Source: Alphaproteobacteria bacterium
Lineage (GTDB): Bacteria; Pseudomonadota; Alphaproteobacteria; UBA6615
Direction of reading: 5' to 3'
Assembly (NCBI GenBank): GCA_002727315.1
Contig: PBWR01000022.1
Coordinates: 23,378-87,377 of the forward strand
Length of the DNA: 64,000 bases
Below are positions 1 to 10,001 of this stretch, one piece after another. The stretch's first letter is position 1, and each line of letters opens with the position of its first letter. The notes beneath the pieces are model-generated. The model did no database searches. It had not been told where the DNA came from and saw nothing but the letters and a program-made list of their open reading frames with translations. The translations under genes were made by a program, and so were the position numbers.

Positions 1-2
1 TG

Positions 3-107
3 AAGACACTGAAAAAGCGCGGTCGCGGCTGCCAGGTCGTGCGTCGGCGCGGGCGTGTCTACGTCATCAACAAGCGTAACCCCCGCTTCAAGGCGCGCCA
101 GGGCTGA
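3..107 (+). CDS. rpmJ: 50S ribosomal protein L36 (bL36), 5' end outside window
   Basis: Frame 3 reads [34 protein letters not shown], the conserved bL36 C-terminus. Confidence 0.88.
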   Translation, partial: KTLKKRGRGCQVVRRRGRVYVINKRNPRFKARQG

Positions 108-136
108 TCTCCGGCGTTCCGACGATGTGTTGACGA

Positions 137-161
137 AACCGCGCGATTTGCGCGGTTTTTT
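137..161 (+). terminator. Rho-independent terminator after rpmJ
   Basis: AACCGCGC-GATTT-GCGCGGTT stem-loop followed by a T run. Confidence 0.75.
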
Positions 162-208
162 GTTGCCCGCTGCCCGCTATACTCGGGCGCGAAACTGGAG
201 TGCTCTGC

Positions 209-1696
209 ATGCAAATGCCCGAACCCGATGCCGGAGTTCTCGCGCGGCGCGAAGAGATCATCGCGGCGATGCGCGCGATCGTGCCCGGTGAAGGTGTGAT
301 CGCCGACGATACAGGCATGCGGGTCTACGAATCCGATGGGCTCACCGCCTACAAGAACATGCCGCTCATCGTCGTCCTGCCCGAGACGGTCGCGCAGGTG
401 AGTGCGGTGATGCGTTACTGCAACGAGAATGCGGTGAAGATCGTGCCGCGCGGGGCGGGCACCTCGCTGTCGGGCGGTGCGCTGCCGGCGGCCGATGCGA
501 TCACCCTGGGTCTCGGCAAGTTCAACCGGGTGCTCGAGATCGACTACGACAACCGCTGTGCGCGGGTTCAGCCGGGCGTGACCAATTTGGGCATCACCCA
601 GGCGGTCGAGGCCGACGGCTACTATTACGCGCCCGATCCGTCGAGCCAGATCGCCTGCACCATCGGCGGCAACGTGGCCGAGAATTCCGGTGGCGTGCAT
701 TGCTTGAAATACGGCCTGACCACCAACAATATCCTCGGGATCGAGATGGTCCTGCCCGACGGCGAAGTGCTGCGCCTCGGTGGTAAGCACATGGATGCCG
801 AAGGTTACGACCTGCTCGGCCTGATGACAGGCTCCGAGGGGCTGCTGGGCGTGATCACCGAGGTGACCGTGCGCATCCTGCCGAAACCAACCGCGGCGCG
901 GGCGCTGATGATCGGCTTTGAATCGAGCGCGGCCGGCGGCCAGTGCGTCGCCGACATCATTGGCGCTGGCATAATTCCCGGCGGGATGGAGATGATGGAC
1001 CGGCCCGCGATCAAGGCCGCCGAAGCCTTTGTTCAGGTGGGATATCCGCTCGACGTCGAAGCACTGCTGCTGGTCGAGCTCGACGGTCCGCCGGTCGAGG
1101 TCGACTATCTGATCACCCGGGTGCGCGATATCGCTGAGGGTTTGGGTGCGGTGTCGATCCGGATCAGCGAGAGCGAGGACGAGCGCAACCAGTTCTGGGC
1201 GGGCCGCAAGGCGGCGTTCCCGGCCATTGGTCGCCTCACGCCTGATTACTACTGCATGGATGGCACGATCCCGCGGAACCGGTTGCCGGAGGTCCTCGAT
1301 CGTATGTCGACCCTGTCCGAGAAGTACGGGCTGGGTGTCGCCAACGTGTTCCACGCCGGGGATGGCAATCTGCATCCGTTGATCATGTATGACGCGAACA
1401 ATCCCGGAGAGCTTGAGCGGGCCGAGAATTTCGGCTCCGACATTTTGCGGCTGTGCGTCGAGGTGGGCGGTGTGCTGACCGGCGAGCATGGCGTTGGGGT
1501 GGAGAAGCGCGACCTGATGGACGAGGTGTTCACCGAGAACGATCTCAAGCAGCAGCAGCGGGTCAAATGCGCTTTCGATCCGAGCCAGCTGCTCAACCCG
1601 GGTAAGGTTTTCCCGACCCTGCATCGCTGCGCCGAGCTTGGCCGTATGCACATTCATCGCGGCCAGATGCCGTTTCCGGATATTCCCCGGTTCTGA
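209..1696 (+). CDS. glcD: FAD-linked oxidase, glycolate oxidase subunit GlcD
   Basis: FAD-binding PCMH features (PRGAGTSLSGGALP, IGGNVAENSGG, HAGDGNLHP, GEHGVGVEK); followed by glcE and glcF. Confidence 0.92.
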   Translation: MQMPEPDAGVLARREEIIAAMRAIVPGEGVIADDTGMRVYESDGLTAYKNMPLIVVLPETVAQVSAVMRYCNENAVKIVPRGAGTSLSGGALPAADAITLGLGKFNRVLEIDYDNRCARVQPGVTNLGITQAVEADGYYYAPDPSSQIACTIGGNVAENSGGVHCLKYGLTTNNILGIEMVLPDGEVLRLGGKHMDAEGYDLLGLMTGSEGLLGVITEVTVRILPKPTAARALMIGFESSAAGGQCVADIIGAGIIPGGMEMMDRPAIKAAEAFVQVGYPLDVEALLLVELDGPPVEVDYLITRVRDIAEGLGAVSIRISESEDERNQFWAGRKAAFPAIGRLTPDYYCMDGTIPRNRLPEVLDRMSTLSEKYGLGVANVFHAGDGNLHPLIMYDANNPGELERAENFGSDILRLCVEVGGVLTGEHGVGVEKRDLMDEVFTENDLKQQQRVKCAFDPSQLLNPGKVFPTLHRCAELGRMHIHRGQMPFPDIPRF

Positions 1697-1706
1697 GCGC
1701 CCGCGA

Positions 1707-2909
1707 ATGGTTGAAACACTGAAACCCGCGACCACCGAACAGGTTATCGAGGCGGTGACCTGGGCGACGGGGGAGGAAACCCCGGTCGAGATTCTGGGCA
1801 CCGGGACCAAGCGTGGCTTCGGGCATCCGATGGGCGACGGCAACCGCACGATCTCTCATGCGGTCGACCTGTCCGGGTTGCGCGGGATCACGCTTTACGA
1901 GCCCGAAGAGCTGGTGCTTTCGGCCTGGGCCGGAACGCCGCTGGCCGAAATCGAGGCAGCGGTGGCGGAGAAGGGGCAGATGCTGGCGTTCGAGCCGCCG
2001 CACCTGGCGCGCCTCTACGGCAATGATGGCGGAACGGTCGGTGGCATGATCGCCTGTAACCTGGCGGGTCCGCGCCGGGCCAAGGCGGGGGCGGCGCGCG
2101 ATCATATACTGGGCATCGAGGCCGTTACGGGCCGCGGTGAGGTGGTGAAGAGCGGAGGCCGGGTCGTCAAGAACGTGACCGGTTATGACCTGTCGAAGCT
2201 GCTGACGGGTTCGTTCGGAACGCTGGCCGCGCTGACGCAGATCACCATCAAGGTTCTGCCGGCTGCGGAGACCGAGGAAACGATCCTGGTGTCAGGCTTG
2301 AGCGATGCCGATGCCGTCATACTGATGACGGCGGCGCTCAACTCCAGCAACGAGGTCGCCGGTGCGGCGCACCTGCCCGCTGGCGCCGCCGACGCGTCGG
2401 GCCCGGTGACGGCGCTGCGGATCGAGGGCTTCGCCCCGTCCGTCGAAGCGCGGGCCCGGTCGGTCCGCGACATGGCGGATGGCACCGGCACCGTTTCCAG
2501 CCTCGACAGAGATACCTCGAAGGCATTCTGGTTGACTGTGCGCGACGCCGAACCGTTCGTCGGATCTACAGCCCCGCTCTGGCGTCTGTCGGTGACACCG
2601 ACAAGCGCACCGGTGATTGTTGCCGCCATAACCGGCGAGGTCCCGGGTACCGTGATCTACGATTGGGCCGGTGGATTGATCTGGTATCAGTCAGATGCGG
2701 ACGATGCCGGAGGTGCGGCCGTCCGCGCAGCGGTCGCGGCCCATGGTGGGGGCCACGCAACCCTGGTGCGGGCGCCGGATGCCCTGCGTCGTACGGTCGA
2801 TGTTTTCCAGCCGCAACCCGCGCCCCTTGCGGCCTTGTCCCAGCGGGTGAAGGAAAGCTTCGATCCGCGCCATATTCTAAACCCCGGCCGCATGTACGGC
2901 GGGAGCTAG
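1707..2909 (+). CDS. glcE: Glycolate oxidase FAD-binding subunit GlcE
   Basis: Shorter FAD-binding protein between glcD and glcF; ATG at 1707 preferred over the upstream ORF start. Confidence 0.88.
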   Translation: MVETLKPATTEQVIEAVTWATGEETPVEILGTGTKRGFGHPMGDGNRTISHAVDLSGLRGITLYEPEELVLSAWAGTPLAEIEAAVAEKGQMLAFEPPHLARLYGNDGGTVGGMIACNLAGPRRAKAGAARDHILGIEAVTGRGEVVKSGGRVVKNVTGYDLSKLLTGSFGTLAALTQITIKVLPAAETEETILVSGLSDADAVILMTAALNSSNEVAGAAHLPAGAADASGPVTALRIEGFAPSVEARARSVRDMADGTGTVSSLDRDTSKAFWLTVRDAEPFVGSTAPLWRLSVTPTSAPVIVAAITGEVPGTVIYDWAGGLIWYQSDADDAGGAAVRAAVAAHGGGHATLVRAPDALRRTVDVFQPQPAPLAALSQRVKESFDPRHILNPGRMYGGS

Positions 2910-2911
2910 CG

Positions 2912-4204
2912 ATGCAGACGAATTTCACGCTGGCCCAGCTCGCCGACCCGGATATCGCCGTCGCTAACGACATCCTGCGCGCGTGTGTGCATTGCGGCTT
3001 CTGCACCGCGACCTGTCCCACCTACGTGTTGCTCGGGGACGAACTCGACAGCCCGCGCGGGCGCATCTACTTGATGAAACAGATGCTCGAGGCAGATGCG
3101 CCGGCCGACGAGGAGGTCGTCCGCCATGTGGACCGGTGCCTGTCCTGCCTGTCGTGTATGACCACCTGTCCTTCGGGCGTGCATTACCAGCATCTGGTCG
3201 ACCATGGCCGTAAGCATATCGAGGAGACCTACACGAGGCCGGCTTTCGAGCGGATGATCCGCTGGGCATTGGCCTGGTCGATCCCCTATCCCCGGCGCTT
3301 CCGCATGGTGCTCGCCGCAGCCCTTCTGGCGCGGCCGCTGCGGGGACTGTTGCGCGGCCGGCTGCGCGCAATGCTGGATCTGGCGCCGACCGATCTCGGG
3401 CCGCCATCGCCGGTCGACGTGCCCCAGGTGTTTCCCGCCGAGGGTACGCGCAAGGGGCGCATAGCCCTGCTTAATGGCTGCGCCCAGACCGTGATCGCGC
3501 CGCAGATCAACGAGGCGACGATCCGGCTGCTGACCCGGCTCGGCGTCGAGGTTGTGGTGGCGCAGGGGGCCGGATGCTGCGGCTCGCTGGTGCATCACAT
3601 GGGCATGGCCGACGAATCCCACGCCCAGGCGGCGGCGAACATCGATGCCTGGATTGCGGAAGCTGATGGCGGCGGGCTGGACGCGATCATCATCAATACC
3701 AGCGGCTGTGGTACACAGGTGAAGGATTACGGCTTCATGTTCCGCGAGGACGTTGCCTATGCCGACAAGGCCGCGCGGGTATCGGCACTGGCAAAAGACA
3801 TCAGCGAGTATCTGACGGCGCTCGATCCCGATCTGACGCCCGCCGGGGACCTGCCCGAGATGCGGGTGACATACCATTCGGCCTGTTCCATGCAGCACGG
3901 CCAGCAGATCCGCACGCCGCCGAAGGCCCTGCTGACGGCGGCGGGATACACGGTGAGCGAGCCGGGCGAGGGGCATCTGTGCTGCGGCTCGGCAGGGACC
4001 TACAACATCCTGCAGCCCGAGCTAGCCACACAGCTGCGCGACCGCAAGGCCGCTAACATCGCGCGCACCGCGCCCGACGTGGTGGCCACGGGGAATGTCG
4101 GTTGCATCACACAGCTCGCTGCCGGGGTCGATGTGCCGGTCGTGCACATGGTGGAGCTGCTCGATTGGGCGACGGGCGGCCCGCGGCCGCGGAAACTCGG
4201 TTAG
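2912..4204 (+). CDS. glcF: Glycolate oxidase iron-sulfur subunit GlcF
   Basis: Two 4Fe-4S motifs (CVHCGFCTATCPTY, CLSCLSCMTTCPSG) and CCG domains (GAGCCGSL, HLCCGSAGTY). Confidence 0.92.
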   Translation: MQTNFTLAQLADPDIAVANDILRACVHCGFCTATCPTYVLLGDELDSPRGRIYLMKQMLEADAPADEEVVRHVDRCLSCLSCMTTCPSGVHYQHLVDHGRKHIEETYTRPAFERMIRWALAWSIPYPRRFRMVLAAALLARPLRGLLRGRLRAMLDLAPTDLGPPSPVDVPQVFPAEGTRKGRIALLNGCAQTVIAPQINEATIRLLTRLGVEVVVAQGAGCCGSLVHHMGMADESHAQAAANIDAWIAEADGGGLDAIIINTSGCGTQVKDYGFMFREDVAYADKAARVSALAKDISEYLTALDPDLTPAGDLPEMRVTYHSACSMQHGQQIRTPPKALLTAAGYTVSEPGEGHLCCGSAGTYNILQPELATQLRDRKAANIARTAPDVVATGNVGCITQLAAGVDVPVVHMVELLDWATGGPRPRKLG

Positions 4205-4207
4205 GCG

Positions 4208-4636
4208 TCAGCTCCCGTCCGAGGGTGCGCATTCCCAAACGATGGTCGCCATCGAGACACCGTCGCCGGCCAGACCCTTCAGCACCATGCGGTCCCCCTG
4301 ATGGTCGATGGTTCTTTTCCTGTCGGTGCCGACCCAGTTCTCGTCCAGCGCGTGTTCGGTGTGGTGGGTGACCGTATCGCCGTCCAGGGACCAGCGGCCG
4401 GCATAGCTCAGGTATGTATCGAACATCCGGGCCCTGTCGGCGTCGTTTGCCTCTGGCGTGGACGGAAAGTCACGCACGGCAGACCGGGTGATCGCGGCCA
4501 TCGAACCGTCGGCGGTGTAGATGAGGATGCCCTTGGGCGACGGCCCCTGGTTCGGGGTGCGGCTGCCGTCGGCGTTCTCGGTGTAGGTGTCGACGAGGTG
4601 CCAGGTGCCGATAATGTCGTCGGGCGTGATGGCCAT
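4208..4636 (-). CDS. Lipocalin-like domain protein
   Basis: MAITPDDIIGTWHLVDTYTENADGSR...GILIYTADGSMAAITR resembles lipocalin-like (GTW start) proteins. Confidence 0.7.
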   Translation of the reverse strand: MAITPDDIIGTWHLVDTYTENADGSRTPNQGPSPKGILIYTADGSMAAITRSAVRDFPSTPEANDADRARMFDTYLSYAGRWSLDGDTVTHHTEHALDENWVGTDRKRTIDHQGDRMVLKGLAGDGVSMATIVWECAPSDGS

Positions 4637-4839
4637 GGAGCGTGTATCCTGATGAGAAATGGTGCGGCACCATTCTAGGACATTTCGGCGACCCACGAAG
4701 CTGCGACTGGCTCGTGGAGGGGAGGTCGGGAACACTCCGTCCATGCTTCGTTTTGTCTAGATCCTGATCGTCGCGTTCATAGCGTCTTAAGCTCTTGCCG
4801 GGGACTGGCCGGCATTTCGGCTCGGCCCTGCCCATGGGG

Positions 4840-5085
4840 CCTGGGACGGTGACGGCGAGATATCCGAGGAGCCCCGGCTGATCTGGCAGTTCGCGACCGG
4901 CGATATCGTCGAATCCTCGCCGTCGGTGGTCGCCGGGGTCGTCTATGCCGGCAGCTTCTCGCGGGCTTGGCCAGATCCAGATGATCCGCGGGAACGGCGA
5001 TGCGGCCATCGCCGCTTTCGAGGGCGAATTGCAGGTTCATCGCAAGTTGAGCGGTATCCCCGAGCTCATCCGGGCGCTGAAATAG
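4840..5085 (+). pseudogene. Gene debris: PQQ-propeller-like repeat followed by a second frame-shifted coding-like segment
   Basis: One frame reads LIWQFATGDIVESSPSVVAGVVYAGSF (PQQ-type repeat); another reads LGQIQMIRGNGDAAIAAFEGELQVHRKLSGIPELIRALK*. No start or full domain. Confidence 0.4.
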
Positions 5086-5250
5086 CAGGTACGCGGGCAG
5101 GAACTCTAGTCCGAAGGGTTTGCGATGGGGCACCAGGGCCTCGACTTTCCGTGTGTCGCGACCGATGTTTCCTGATACACAGCACAATGTGATGCGCCGA
5201 TCTTCCGAAATCGGCGCATAATAGTTGATCCAAACACCCCGAAGGTAGTC

Positions 5251-6459
5251 ATGACCCAGGCACTCAGCCGCAAGCAGATCATCGTGATGGGCGCCGGCGC
5301 CGGCCTGCTCGCCATCGCGCTCGGCGTTCGGCAGGCAATGGGGTTCTTCCTCGTTCCCATGACCATAGACCTGGAATGGAGCCGGGAACTGTTCGGTCTC
5401 GCCATGGCGATCCAGAACCTGATCTGGGGCGCGTTCCAGCCCATCGCCGGCGGGCTTGCCGACCGGTACGGCTCGGGCAAGGTGATCATGGGCGGTGCGG
5501 CGCTGTATGCGCTGGGCGTTGTCGGCATGGCCGGTGCGGTCACGCCGACAGAATTGCTGATATCCGGTGGCGTGTTGATCGGGCTGGGCATGAGCGGCGC
5601 GGGCATATCGGTGGTCTATGGCGCGGTGGCGCGGCTGGTCGTACCCGAACGCCGCACCTATGCGCTTGCGATCGTATCCACGATCGGCGCGCTCGGCCCG
5701 TTCGTGCTGCCGAAGGTGACCCAGGTCGTTATCGGCGGCCTTGGCTGGCACTGGTCGCTGCTGGCGACCGCAGTGATCGTGGCGCTGATGATCCCGTTGG
5801 GCGGCATGATGCGCGGCCGCGCCGAGGAAACCGGCGAAGCCGCACAGAGTTGGACCGAGGCGCTGGGAGAGGCCCGCAAGAACCGAGGTTACCTGCTGCT
5901 CGTCGCGGGGTTCTTCGTCTGTGGTTTCCACGTGACCTTCATCGGTACCCATCTGCCGGGCTTCGTGGCCTGGTGCGGGCTTGCCGCCGGCGTCGGCGGC
6001 ACGGCCCTGACGGTGATCGGCGGCGGTAATATCCTAGGCACCTATATCGCGGGTGTGCTCAGCAACCGGTTCCGGCAAAAAAACCTGCTCAGCCTGATCT
6101 ATCTCGCCCGCGCGCTTCTGATTGCGTGGCTGATGCTGATGCCGAAGACCGAATGGACCATCTACATCTTCTCCGGCGTCTTCGGTCTGCTCTGGCTTTC
6201 GACCGTGCCGCTCACCAGCGGGGTTGTCGCCAAGATCTTCGGCGCGCGCCATCTCGGCATGTTGTTCGGCCTGGTGTTCTTCAGTCACCAGATCGGTGCG
6301 TTCCTGGGCGCTTGGCTCGGCGGGCTGAACTTCGATGTGACCGGCAACTACAACGCCGTCTGGTACGTCTCGATCCTTCTCGGGCTGCTGGCCGCGGCAC
6401 TGCACTGGCCGATCCGCGACGAGCCCGTGGAGCGCCTTCTGGCACCCCAGAATGCGTGA
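5251..6459 (+). CDS. MFS transporter
   Basis: 402-aa polytopic protein with multiple hydrophobic segments and a GLADRYGSGKV loop motif. Confidence 0.88.
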   Translation: MTQALSRKQIIVMGAGAGLLAIALGVRQAMGFFLVPMTIDLEWSRELFGLAMAIQNLIWGAFQPIAGGLADRYGSGKVIMGGAALYALGVVGMAGAVTPTELLISGGVLIGLGMSGAGISVVYGAVARLVVPERRTYALAIVSTIGALGPFVLPKVTQVVIGGLGWHWSLLATAVIVALMIPLGGMMRGRAEETGEAAQSWTEALGEARKNRGYLLLVAGFFVCGFHVTFIGTHLPGFVAWCGLAAGVGGTALTVIGGGNILGTYIAGVLSNRFRQKNLLSLIYLARALLIAWLMLMPKTEWTIYIFSGVFGLLWLSTVPLTSGVVAKIFGARHLGMLFGLVFFSHQIGAFLGAWLGGLNFDVTGNYNAVWYVSILLGLLAAALHWPIRDEPVERLLAPQNA

Positions 6460-6595
6460 ATTGCGCCTGATTTCAGGGGTGTAACACCGAACCCGGCGAA
6501 ATTATTCCGTCGCAATAAATTTATCCGGCCGTGATTTGTCTTCGCGCGCGCGCGCGCCCATCGTATGGCCACGCAGGCACGAATGGAGGTTTCGC

Positions 6596-7582
6596 ATGCT
6601 GATAAAGGTCAAACGCGGCTGGGAACTCCCCGAGAGCGCGGCCACGCCCGAGGATATCTATCTCAACCGCCGCCAGATCGTGAAGGCGCTTGGAATCGCC
6701 CCGGCGATCGCGGCATCCGCCAGCGTCCTGCCGGCCGGTATGGCCATGGCCGTGACGACGGACAAGGACCCGTCGGTCAGGCTCTACCCGGTTCCGCGCA
6801 ACGAGAAGTTCACGCTCGACCGTCCGATCACGGCCGAGAGCGACGCAACTTCCTACAACAATTTCTCCGAGTTCGGGTCTCACAAGCAGATTTCCCACGC
6901 GGCCCAGCAGCTTCAGATCCGCCCCTGGAACATCATCATCGATGGCATGGTCGAGAAGGAGTTCGAGATCGGGGTCGACGACCTTCTGAAACAGGTCAAG
7001 CTGGAAGAGCGGCTGTACCGCCACCGCTGCGTCGAGGCCTGGGCGATGGCCGTCCCGTGGTCCGGGTTCCAGATGTCGGAGCTGGTGAAACTGGCCAAGC
7101 CTTTGTCGGGTGCCAAGTACATCGCGATGCAGACCATTTTGGCAAGCAAGCGCGAGATGCCGGGTCTGCGCCAGTTCTGGTACCCGTGGCCGTATCAGGA
7201 AGGCCTGACCATGGAGGAAGCGAACAACGAACTCGCCTTCCTGGTGACCGGCATGTACGGCAAACCGGTGCGCCCGCAAAACGGTGCGCCGATCCGCCTG
7301 GCAGTGCCGTGGAAGTACGGCTTCAAGTCGATCAAGTCGGTTATTCGCTTCACCTTCACCGACGAGAAGCCAAAGACGTTCTGGGAAGCGTTGCAGCCGG
7401 CCGAATACGGTTTCTGGGCGAACGTGAACCCGGAGGTCGATCATCCGCGCTGGAGCCAGGCGAGCGAGTGGCTGCTCGGCGGGCCGCAAAGCGAACGCGT
7501 TCCGACCCAGCTGTACAACGGCTACACGGAATTCGTCGCGCACATATACCCGCCCGACGCGAGCGACATTTACTTCCGCTAG
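6596..7582 (+). CDS. msrP: Protein-methionine-sulfoxide reductase catalytic subunit MsrP (YedY)
   Basis: LIKVKRGWELPESAATPEDIYLNRRQIVKALG N-terminus with Tat-like RR signal; RHRCVEAWAM molybdopterin Cys motif. Confidence 0.9.
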   Translation: MLIKVKRGWELPESAATPEDIYLNRRQIVKALGIAPAIAASASVLPAGMAMAVTTDKDPSVRLYPVPRNEKFTLDRPITAESDATSYNNFSEFGSHKQISHAAQQLQIRPWNIIIDGMVEKEFEIGVDDLLKQVKLEERLYRHRCVEAWAMAVPWSGFQMSELVKLAKPLSGAKYIAMQTILASKREMPGLRQFWYPWPYQEGLTMEEANNELAFLVTGMYGKPVRPQNGAPIRLAVPWKYGFKSIKSVIRFTFTDEKPKTFWEALQPAEYGFWANVNPEVDHPRWSQASEWLLGGPQSERVPTQLYNGYTEFVAHIYPPDASDIYFR

Positions 7583-7686
7583 GTCTGTCTCGCCGGCAAA
7601 AGGCCGGGATCATTCCATGAAACTTGTTTGACAGCCTGACCTTTCCGCCATTCCGAGCGCAGGCCGGGTCGGATTTTTTGCCTTCG

Positions 7687-7719
7687 GAAAAATAAAAGCC
7701 GGGCCCCGAAGGGCCCGGC
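7687..7719 (-). terminator. Rho-independent terminator, minus-strand orientation
   Basis: GCCGGGCCC-TTCG-GGGCCCGGC followed by TTTTATTTTTCC on the minus strand. Confidence 0.65.
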
Positions 7720-7955
7720 AGGTGAACAGGGAGGCTTCACGTCTTGTCAGACGTCGAGACCGTGTTCCGCGGTCTCGATTGCAACCGGTTCAATGGGAGG
7801 GATAAACCGGCAGCTGCGGTGCGTGTCACACCGTGTATGACAGATAGATAGTGCGCCGGAGGCCATTCTTGCAGGCCGATAAACCGTTAACCAGATATGC
7901 GCAAAACGCATATCAAAAATCAAGCGATATCAGTGACTTCCCATACGTGCGAAAA

Positions 7956-8855
7956 CTAGAAGCGGGTTTCGGCAACCTTGCGGAGTAGAAAGTCGCGGAA
8001 AACGGCGATTCTCTGGGAATTGCGCATTTCCTCCGGGTATACGAAATACGCATCGTTACCTGGGCCCTCGAGCTCCGGCAGGATTCGCACAAGATTGCGT
8101 GCCTCGCGGGCCAGGAAGTCGGGCAGACCCGCGACGCCGACGCCGGCTTCGACGGCACGGAAGGTGCCGTAGAGGTTGTTCAGGGTGAGAACCTTGCGGG
8201 GTTCCTGGTTGGTGACCTCGCGCACCGCGTTGAGCAGCCAATTCAGGTTCGGCGCGGGCATGGCCACATCTTCACCGTAGGCGATCAGGTCATGATTGGC
8301 GAGATCGCGCACCTTTTCCGGCATGCCGCGGTTCTGGAGGTACTCCGGCGACGCAAAGACATGCACGTGGACCCGGGTCAGGCGCCGCTGGATCAGGTCC
8401 GCCTGGGTGGGCGGGGTTAGCCGGATGGCGCAATCGGCCTCGAGCATTGAGATGTCGAGTTCTTCGTCTGTCGTGATCAGGGTCACCTCGATGTCGGGGT
8501 ACATCTCAATGAATTCCTTGATTCGCGGCGTCAGCCAGAGCGAGCCCAGCCCGACAGTCGTCGATATTTTCAGCGGGCCTTCCGGCTGTTCCTGCGAATC
8601 CGACAGCCGCGCTTCGACCATCGTCAGCTTGGCGAACACATCGTGCACGGTGCGGTACAGCAGCTCGCCCTGTTCGGTGAGGATCAGGCCGCGCGCATGC
8701 CGGTGAAAGAGGCGGATGCTGAGGCTGTCCTCGAGCGAGCTGATCTGGCGGCTGACCGCCGACTGGCTCAGATGCAACGCTTCACCGGCATGGGTGAAGC
8801 TGCCGGCATCCGCGACGGCGTGAAAAATGCGCAGTTTGTCCCAGTCCATGGCCAT
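7956..8855 (-). CDS. LysR family transcriptional regulator
   Basis: N-terminal HTH (FHAVADAGSFTHAGEALHLSQSAVSRQISSLE) and LysR-type effector domain. Confidence 0.92.
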   Translation of the reverse strand: MAMDWDKLRIFHAVADAGSFTHAGEALHLSQSAVSRQISSLEDSLSIRLFHRHARGLILTEQGELLYRTVHDVFAKLTMVEARLSDSQEQPEGPLKISTTVGLGSLWLTPRIKEFIEMYPDIEVTLITTDEELDISMLEADCAIRLTPPTQADLIQRRLTRVHVHVFASPEYLQNRGMPEKVRDLANHDLIAYGEDVAMPAPNLNWLLNAVREVTNQEPRKVLTLNNLYGTFRAVEAGVGVAGLPDFLAREARNLVRILPELEGPGNDAYFVYPEEMRNSQRIAVFRDFLLRKVAETRF

Positions 8856-8900
8856 CCGGCCTTCTCCCCCTATGGACGCGTGGCGCTGCGGTGCGCTTGG

Positions 8901-9872
8901 CTACTCCGCTGCGTCGCGTGCGGCCTCGTCTTCCTGCGTCGCGATGTACTTCTCGGCTTCCAGGGCCGCCATGCAGCCCATGCCCGCCGCCGTCACCGCC
9001 TGCCGGAAGACCTTGTCCTTCACATCCCCGGCCGCGAAGACGCCCGGAATGTTCGTCGCCGTGCTGTCCGGTGCCGTGATCAGGTAGCCCTCATCATCCA
9101 TGTCGAGCTTGCCCTGGAACACCTTCGTGTTCGGGTCGTGACCGATGGCGATGAACACACCGTCGACTTCCAGATCGCTCAAATCACCGCTCTTCACGTT
9201 CTTGAGCTTTGCCCCGGTGACGCCCGGCGGGTCCTGGGTGCCGACCACTTCCTCGAGCACATTGTCCCATTTCACGTCGATCTTCTCGTGGCGCAGCAGG
9301 CGATCCTGCATGATCTTTTCCGCGCGCAATTCGTCACGCCGGTGAATGAGCGTCACCTGGGACGCGAAGTTGGTCAGGTAGAGCGCTTCCTCGACCGCGG
9401 TGTTGCCGCCGCCGACAACAGCCACCGGCTTGTCGCGGTAGAAGAACCCATCGCAGGTCGCGCATGCCGAGACGCCGAAGCCCGAGAATTTCTGTTCGCT
9501 TTCCAGGCCAAGCCACCTGGCCGAAGCGCCGGTCGCCACGATCACCGTGTCGCCGGTGTAGACGTCGCCGGAATCACCGGTACAAGTGAATGGCTGGCTG
9601 GTGAAATCGACGTCGACGATCAGGTCGTCCATGATCCGGGTGCCGACTTTCTCGGCCTGCTCGACCATCTGCTCCATCAGCCAGGGCCCCTGGATGACGT
9701 CGGCGAAGCCCGGATAGTTTTCCACCTCGGTCGTGATGGTCAGCTGGCCGCCCGGCTGCAGGCCGTGGACCATGATCGGCTGCAGGTTGGCGCGTGCGGC
9801 ATAGATCGCAGCGGTGCAACCGGCGGCGCCGGATCCGAGGATCAGAACCTGGGAATGGCGGGTTTCGGACAT
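8901..9872 (-). CDS. trxB: Thioredoxin-disulfide reductase
   Basis: GSGAAGCTAAIYAARANL, CATCDGFFYRDKPVAVVGGGNTAVEEA, FAAGDVKD motifs. Confidence 0.95.
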   Translation of the reverse strand: MSETRHSQVLILGSGAAGCTAAIYAARANLQPIMVHGLQPGGQLTITTEVENYPGFADVIQGPWLMEQMVEQAEKVGTRIMDDLIVDVDFTSQPFTCTGDSGDVYTGDTVIVATGASARWLGLESEQKFSGFGVSACATCDGFFYRDKPVAVVGGGNTAVEEALYLTNFASQVTLIHRRDELRAEKIMQDRLLRHEKIDVKWDNVLEEVVGTQDPPGVTGAKLKNVKSGDLSDLEVDGVFIAIGHDPNTKVFQGKLDMDDEGYLITAPDSTATNIPGVFAAGDVKDKVFRQAVTAAGMGCMAALEAEKYIATQEDEAARDAAE

Positions 9873-10001
9873 TTCAGGGGATTCCTCGACCTTTTGATGA
9901 CGGCAGCGGGCCGCATCAGCGGCCTCGGCTGGACCAATTAGATAGTTGTGACCGCCCGACGAGGCAAGCCGCCCACGGGCAACTCACCCGTGAACGCAGG
10001 T

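Noticed and set aside
59-1849. 596-aa minus-strand ORF opposite glcD
   Set aside because: Antisense shadow ORF typical of GC-rich DNA; sense strand encodes a clear GlcD.
4777-5952. 391-aa minus-strand ORF spanning the MFS gene start and the upstream gap
   Set aside because: Mostly antisense to the MFS transporter; composition looks like shadow ORF, no domain recognised.
6540-6556. (CG)n dinucleotide run upstream of msrP as a Z-DNA or regulatory element
   Set aside because: Short and plausible by chance in GC-rich DNA; no further support.
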